Shown piece after piece: positions 60,313 through 64,000 of a stretch of 64,000 nt of DNA. The notes under the pieces are model-generated. The model was not told the origin of the DNA, did no database searches, and saw only the letters and a list, made by a program, of their open reading frames with translations. A program made the translations under genes and the position numbers. Position 1 is the first letter of the stretch, and each line of letters begins with the position of its first letter. Source of the DNA: JBGSMX01 sp963790405 (GTDB lineage: Bacteria > Actinomycetota > Coriobacteriia > Anaerosomatales > JAGXFU01); the NCBI GenBank assembly GCA_963790405.1, contig CAWBOJ010000003.1, positions 372,001-436,000 of the forward strand, read 5' to 3'.

Positions 60313-61302
60313 ATGCGTTACGTACGAAAGCTACCCGTGCTCGGCTTGGCAACCTTGCTGCTTGTTGCGCTGGTCGTTCCAGGTGCACTTGCTGTGCAGC
60401 CGGTGGTGCCAACCGACATGGGCGTTCCAGCCTACTCGTACACCCAGCAGCTGTCGGCGGGGGCGCGCATCGCGGGGACCGAGTCCGAGCTGGCCGCCGC
60501 GAACACCGTTGCAGGCTGGTTCGAGGAGGCCGGGTACGAACCCGAGTTCCAGCCGTTCAGGTTCGGGGACAAGGGGGCATTCGATTCGCAGAACGTAATC
60601 GCGTACAGCGCGGCCGCACAGGGCTCCTCGGCCCAGACTCCGCTCGTGATCGTGGGAGCACACTACGACTGTGTAGCGGCTGCGAAGGGCGCTGACGACA
60701 ATGCATCGGGCGTCGCCGCGATGCTGGAAGTCGCCGCACGCCTAAAGGATCATAAGCTTCCCTACGATGTGGCCTTCATCGCTTTCGGCGCCGAGGAAGT
60801 GGGGCTCAAGGGCTCGAACTACTACGTCTCCCAGATGAGCGATCAGGACATGGCGCGAACGATCGCGATGATCAACTTCGATTCGCTCATCGTAGGCGAC
60901 TACTGCTACATCCATTCCGGGCTGAACCACGAGACCTGGGTTCAAGACGACATGCTCGAGATAATCGACGACCTCGATCTGCCGATCGTTACGCATCCCA
61001 GCCCCAAGTACCCGGCTGGAGTGACGCCCAACGAGTTCAGCGACTACTCGGCATTCAACAAGGCCGGCATCCCGATCGTCGCCTTCGAGGCTACGAACTG
61101 GGAGATTGCCAATCTGGACGGATATGCGCAGCTGGATCCGACGCAGTTCGACGATCCGGAGTACGCCGACCTGTGGGAGATCTGGCACACCGAATACGAC
61201 TATCTGGAGTTCATCGACGGGCTCCTCGGCGAGAGGCCCGAGCAGCATCTGAAGGCGTACACGACACTCGTCTACGTGTTCTTGCGCGACTTGCGCCCGT
61301 AG
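60313..61302 (+). CDS. Secreted M28 family metallopeptidase
   Basis: 329 residues: signal peptide (LPVLGLATLLLVALVVPGALA), then the aminopeptidase domain with the metal ligands GAHYDCVAA, GADDNASGVAAML, FGAEEVGLKGSNYY, MINFDSLIVGD and a histidine in IWHTEYD. Cleaves N-terminal residues of peptides. AGGGGAGGGTGATTTC precedes the ATG. Confidence 0.92.
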   Translation: MRYVRKLPVLGLATLLLVALVVPGALAVQPVVPTDMGVPAYSYTQQLSAGARIAGTESELAAANTVAGWFEEAGYEPEFQPFRFGDKGAFDSQNVIAYSAAAQGSSAQTPLVIVGAHYDCVAAAKGADDNASGVAAMLEVAARLKDHKLPYDVAFIAFGAEEVGLKGSNYYVSQMSDQDMARTIAMINFDSLIVGDYCYIHSGLNHETWVQDDMLEIIDDLDLPIVTHPSPKYPAGVTPNEFSDYSAFNKAGIPIVAFEATNWEIANLDGYAQLDPTQFDDPEYADLWEIWHTEYDYLEFIDGLLGERPEQHLKAYTTLVYVFLRDLRP

Positions 61303-61309
61303 CACAGGG

Positions 61310-61333
61310 CCTGCGCGACTCTTTGCGCGCAGG
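61310..61333 (+). terminator. Hairpin after the M28 peptidase gene
   Basis: CCTGCGCG and CGCGCAGG form a perfect 8-base stem around an 8-base loop, just downstream of the stop. No T tract. Confidence 0.6.
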
Positions 61334-61387
61334 GGAGCAGTGGTGCGGGATTGTACGCTCGCAGGGCGTCGGGTTCGTCCGGAAGCA

Positions 61388-61437
61388 TATGATAAAAACG
61401 TACGAAACAGTTCACAAAGTCCGACGTATCTATCATA
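61388..61437. promoter_or_regulatory. Operator palindrome of the AbiE operon
   Basis: TATGATA (61388-61394) and TATCATA (61431-61437) form an inverted repeat, with ACGT (61398-61401) and ACGT (61424-61427) symmetric inside. Its AT-rich character contrasts with the flanks. AbiEi proteins are known to bind inverted repeats in their own promoter. Confidence 0.72.
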
Positions 61438-61445
61438 ATGACCCC

Positions 61446-62063
61446 ATGAAACGGCCACCTTCAGAGGCAGCGCTTCGGCATGCGGCCGACGTGTTCATGC
61501 AGCACGGCGGGACTATGCGCACCGGTGAGGCCGCGTCGGCAGGGATTCACTACGCGACGCTGTACTGGATGAGAGATCAGGGACGCCTCGAGCGCCTCAC
61601 CCGGGGCGTCTACCGGCTGGCTGAACTGCCTGCCCCCGGCAAGTACGATGTAGTTGCCGTCGCAGAACGGGTGCCGGCAGCGGTGCTGTGCCTCGTCAGT
61701 GCTCTCGACTTTCACGATATCGGCAATCAAATACCGCACGCCGTGGAGATTGCAGTTGGGCCGAGTGACCGGCATCCGAAACTCGATTACCCGCCGTTGC
61801 GCGTTTATCGCATGTCAGGCGAGGCGCTCACATCAGGCATCGAGGAGCACGATGTGGACGGCACGAGAGTCCGCGTGTATAGCATCGCCAAGACAGTTGC
61901 CGACTGCTTCAAGTTCAGGAACAAGATCGGCTATGACGTGGCAATCGAGGCTCTGCAAGAGGTCGTGCACGAACACCTCGCATCGCCGGCGGAGATTATG
62001 GAGTACGCCCAGGTCGACCGAGTCGCGCGGATTGTCAGGCCCTACCTTGAGGCGCTTCAGTGA
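61446..62063 (+). CDS. abiEi: AbiEi-type antitoxin (type IV toxin-antitoxin)
   Basis: 205 residues: N-terminal winged helix with MRTGEAASAGIHYATLYWMRDQGRLERLTRGVYRLAE (key part TLYWMRDQG...RGVYRLA), then the COG5340-like domain with DFHDIGNQIP and SIAKTVADCFKFRNKIGYDVAIEALQE motifs that typify AbiEi. It neutralises the nucleotidyltransferase toxin and represses the operon in characterised systems. ATG at 61446; 4-base overlap with the toxin gene. Confidence 0.9.
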   Translation: MKRPPSEAALRHAADVFMQHGGTMRTGEAASAGIHYATLYWMRDQGRLERLTRGVYRLAELPAPGKYDVVAVAERVPAAVLCLVSALDFHDIGNQIPHAVEIAVGPSDRHPKLDYPPLRVYRMSGEALTSGIEEHDVDGTRVRVYSIAKTVADCFKFRNKIGYDVAIEALQEVVHEHLASPAEIMEYAQVDRVARIVRPYLEALQ

Positions 62064-62992
62064 GCGCCCGGCAGGTCACTAACGTACCCGCGTCGGTACG
62101 CGGGCGGCTTGTGAACCGCGCGAGGGAGCAGAGGGAGTCTTTCGACCAGATACTCCTGTACTTCGCCATCGAGCGCTTCCTATTCAGGCTTTCGCGCACG
62201 GAATGGGGAGACCGTCTCGTGGTCAAGGGCGCCACGATGCTCCGAGCGCGGGGCACACCGCTGGGCAGACCGACCAAGGACATCGACTTCTTCGGATCCA
62301 TAGATGCATCTCCGGCTAGCATCGAGCGGATCATCAGGGATTGCCTGCGTGTAGAGTACCCGGCTGACGGCATCGTTTTCGGGGATGAGATCAAGCTATC
62401 CGAGATCACAGTGGCGAATCGCTATCCGGGTGTTCGCGTCGTGCTTCGGGGTCATCTCGATAACGCGCGCTTCAAGCTCAAGCTGGAGATCGGCGTTGAT
62501 GATGCAGTGGTACCCGACCCGGGGTGGGTCGACTACCCCGTGCTGCTCGATCTCGAGGCTCCGCGCGTACTTGTCTACCAACCAGTCACCGCCATTGCCG
62601 AGAAGCTCGAGGCGATGGTCAAATTGGGCATCACCAACAGTCGAATGAAGGACTTCTACGACATCTGGCTGTTGGCGCGGACACAACGATTCGACGGCAC
62701 CGAGATGGCATCGGCCCTTCGCGCAACGTTTGATCATCGACAGACACCGTTGCCAGAGGGGTTGCCGGTTGCATTCACCCCGGCCTACTACGATGACCCT
62801 GCGGTGCAGGCGAGATGGCGCGGTTTCATCGCCAAGTACGGGATTGATACTGCCGATGAACTGGCAGAGATATGCGCAGCAATCGCCAAGTTCGTGATGC
62901 CGGCGCTGCAAGCTTCGGCCCAGGGCGCCGACTTCCAGATGGTGTGGACTGCGGAATCCGGCTGGATGCCAGTTGAGGAGGCCGAGGAGTGA
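62060..62992 (+). CDS. abiEii: AbiEii/AbiGii-type nucleotidyltransferase toxin
   Basis: 310 residues. The nucleotidyltransferase motif is VVKGATMLRARGTPLGRPTKDIDFFG (key part GATML...TKDIDF), and later KLEIGVDDAV and EKLEAMVKLGITNSRMKDFYDIWLL complete motifs II-IV. In related systems the enzyme blocks growth during phage infection using GTP or other nucleotides. ATGA overlap with the antitoxin gene. Confidence 0.92.
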   Translation: MSARQVTNVPASVRGRLVNRAREQRESFDQILLYFAIERFLFRLSRTEWGDRLVVKGATMLRARGTPLGRPTKDIDFFGSIDASPASIERIIRDCLRVEYPADGIVFGDEIKLSEITVANRYPGVRVVLRGHLDNARFKLKLEIGVDDAVVPDPGWVDYPVLLDLEAPRVLVYQPVTAIAEKLEAMVKLGITNSRMKDFYDIWLLARTQRFDGTEMASALRATFDHRQTPLPEGLPVAFTPAYYDDPAVQARWRGFIAKYGIDTADELAEICAAIAKFVMPALQASAQGADFQMVWTAESGWMPVEEAEE

Positions 62993-63048
62993 TTGGGAAG
63001 GGCATGCAGTCAGGGTGTTCTCGCGTCCCGAACGCTCTTCCCCGCGCG

Positions 63049-63980
63049 TCAGATTGCGCGCCCGCCTCGCTGAGCGAGTCCTGCCGCGACCTCGAGTACG
63101 AGTAGCGCGGCGAGTCGCACCGTGCGCCCGTCGGGCGCGTCGGCAGCTGCATCCACCTCGGTGATGTCGACGCCTCGCACGCGCGGATCGTGGGCGAGCA
63201 GGCGTGCGAACTGCCTCAGCTCGTCGGCGGAGATGCCTCCGGGTGCTGAGGCGGGGCAGCCGGGGACGACGGAGCGGTCGCAGACATCCACGTCGAGGTC
63301 GACGAAGATCGGACGACCGCCATGGCCGGCAATCTCGAGCGCTTGCGCGGTGACCTCGAGCGGCGAGCGCAGACGGAGCGCGTCGCGGGCGATGACCGTG
63401 ATGCCGTACTCGTGCGCGCGATCCGCGTAGAACGCCGAGTTCGAGAAATCCGCGATGCCGATCTGAACGATGTGCGCCCCGGGCAGACCCGCTTCGACGA
63501 GACGGCGCACCGGCGAGCCGTTGGTGGTGCCGTCGCGCAGGTCGTGGTGGGCGTCCAGGGTGATGAGTCCCCATTCTCCAAGCGCGTCGCCAGCGAGTCC
63601 GCGCAGCAGGGAGTACGTGATCGAGTTGTCGCCTCCGATGCCGAGGACAAGCGGGAAGCGCTGCGCGGCGCTCTTGCGCGGCCGGACGACTCGCGCTTCT
63701 CCGTCGGGACCGTCGGGATTCTCGACGTCGCCCAGATCGACCGCGCGCAGCGAAGCGAGATCGACACCACTGCTTGCAGCGAACAGCGAGTAGCGCGAGA
63801 GCGCCTCGCGAACCGCGGCGGGGGTCGTGTGAGCACTCGAGGGTGAGATCGAGGTCGTGTGGGCAGGCACGCCGATCAGCGCGAGGTCGCCGCGCGCCGT
63901 GCTCGGCTCGGCCGAGGGCGCGAGCCAGTCGGAGCTTCTCGGCCAGTTTGGGTCGCTGCGGCAAGGTTCGACTTGGCCAT
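63049..63980 (-). CDS. hutG: Ureohydrolase (formimidoylglutamase/agmatinase family), frame change near the N-terminus
   Basis: About 310 residues of the arginase fold: GIGGDNSITYS, LDAHHDLRDG and DLDVDVCDRSVVPGCPASAPGG carry the Mn ligands, with the usual His of GGDHS replaced by Asn. The N-terminal piece DPNWPRSSDWLAPSAEPSTARGDLALIGVPAHTTS lies in the same frame as the core. The start ATG at 63980 with GAGGTGG is in another frame, joined near 63955 by a -1-type change. Assignment to HutG rests on motif variants and is tentative. No other hut gene is in the window. Confidence 0.7.
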
Positions 63981-64000
63981 GAAATCCACCTCACAAGGGC

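Noticed and set aside
62396..63994. 532-codon minus-strand ORF
   Set aside because: Arg/Ala/Pro-rich translation in the opposite frame of AbiEii and a frame-shifted ureohydrolase; shadow of high-GC coding sequence.

Overview
The window is high-GC bacterial chromosome with tightly packed, often translationally coupled genes. The gene content suggests an anaerobic, monoderm Actinomycetota, possibly near Coriobacteriia/Anaerosomatales. This is inferred from the Mrp/Mbh-type antiporter operon, two-subunit Fe-S L-serine dehydratase, 2-hydroxyacyl-CoA dehydratase/activase-type proteins, ATP-type PEP carboxykinase, GlnRS, and secreted proteins with cell-wall-binding-2 repeats. No rRNA, CRISPR array, transposase or integrase was found. 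One intact tRNA gene (Ser, anticodon CGA) is present.

Layout: 1-4769 (minus) is an Mrp/Mbh-like cation antiporter operon headed by a membrane GGDEF protein with a degenerate signature. 5008-10129 (plus) holds a methyltransferase/dehydrogenase pair and a histidine kinase/response regulator/hybrid kinase cluster. 10192-10674 is a remnant cell-wall-binding gene. 10857-17885 has serine dehydratase, a membrane protein, a cytoplasmic 5'-nucleotidase-like enzyme and a three-gene activase/double-cubane-like cassette ending at a strong terminator. 18201-23532 has an MFS exporter, glnS, an MBL hydrolase and a membrane protein/XRE/NAD-binding operon. 23645-30174 carries two exporter loci, the second controlled by a PadR regulator with a clear palindromic operator. 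31042-35514 is a mosaic built around tRNA-Ser: a 5' half, the full gene and a 3' half flank a secreted M6 peptidase and an aminotransferase, with all breakpoints in the anticodon loop region. 36303-40894 encodes a zinc-ribbon membrane protein and a very large exported protein with a toxin-like architecture. 40963-45727 has MscS, a PadR/permease-prefix pair and a winged-helix/nucleotidyltransferase (toxin-antitoxin-like) pair. 45860-55726 holds surface and secreted proteins, including a giant FG-GAP/cadherin-like/cell-wall-binding protein, and an ABC exporter. 55912-63980 has pckA, RlpA-like and M28 secreted proteins, an AbiE-type toxin-antitoxin operon and a ureohydrolase.

Many otherwise intact genes are broken by single-base frame changes, almost all in the +1 direction (an apparent extra base). 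That is more easily explained by consensus insertion errors in the assembly than by decay, so these genes are given as full-length spans with the frame changes noted.

The most interesting places are the tRNA-Ser mosaic, the large toxin-like exoprotein locus, the two nucleotidyltransferase toxin-antitoxin-like modules with palindromic promoters, and the Mbh-style Mrp operon led by a degenerate GGDEF protein.
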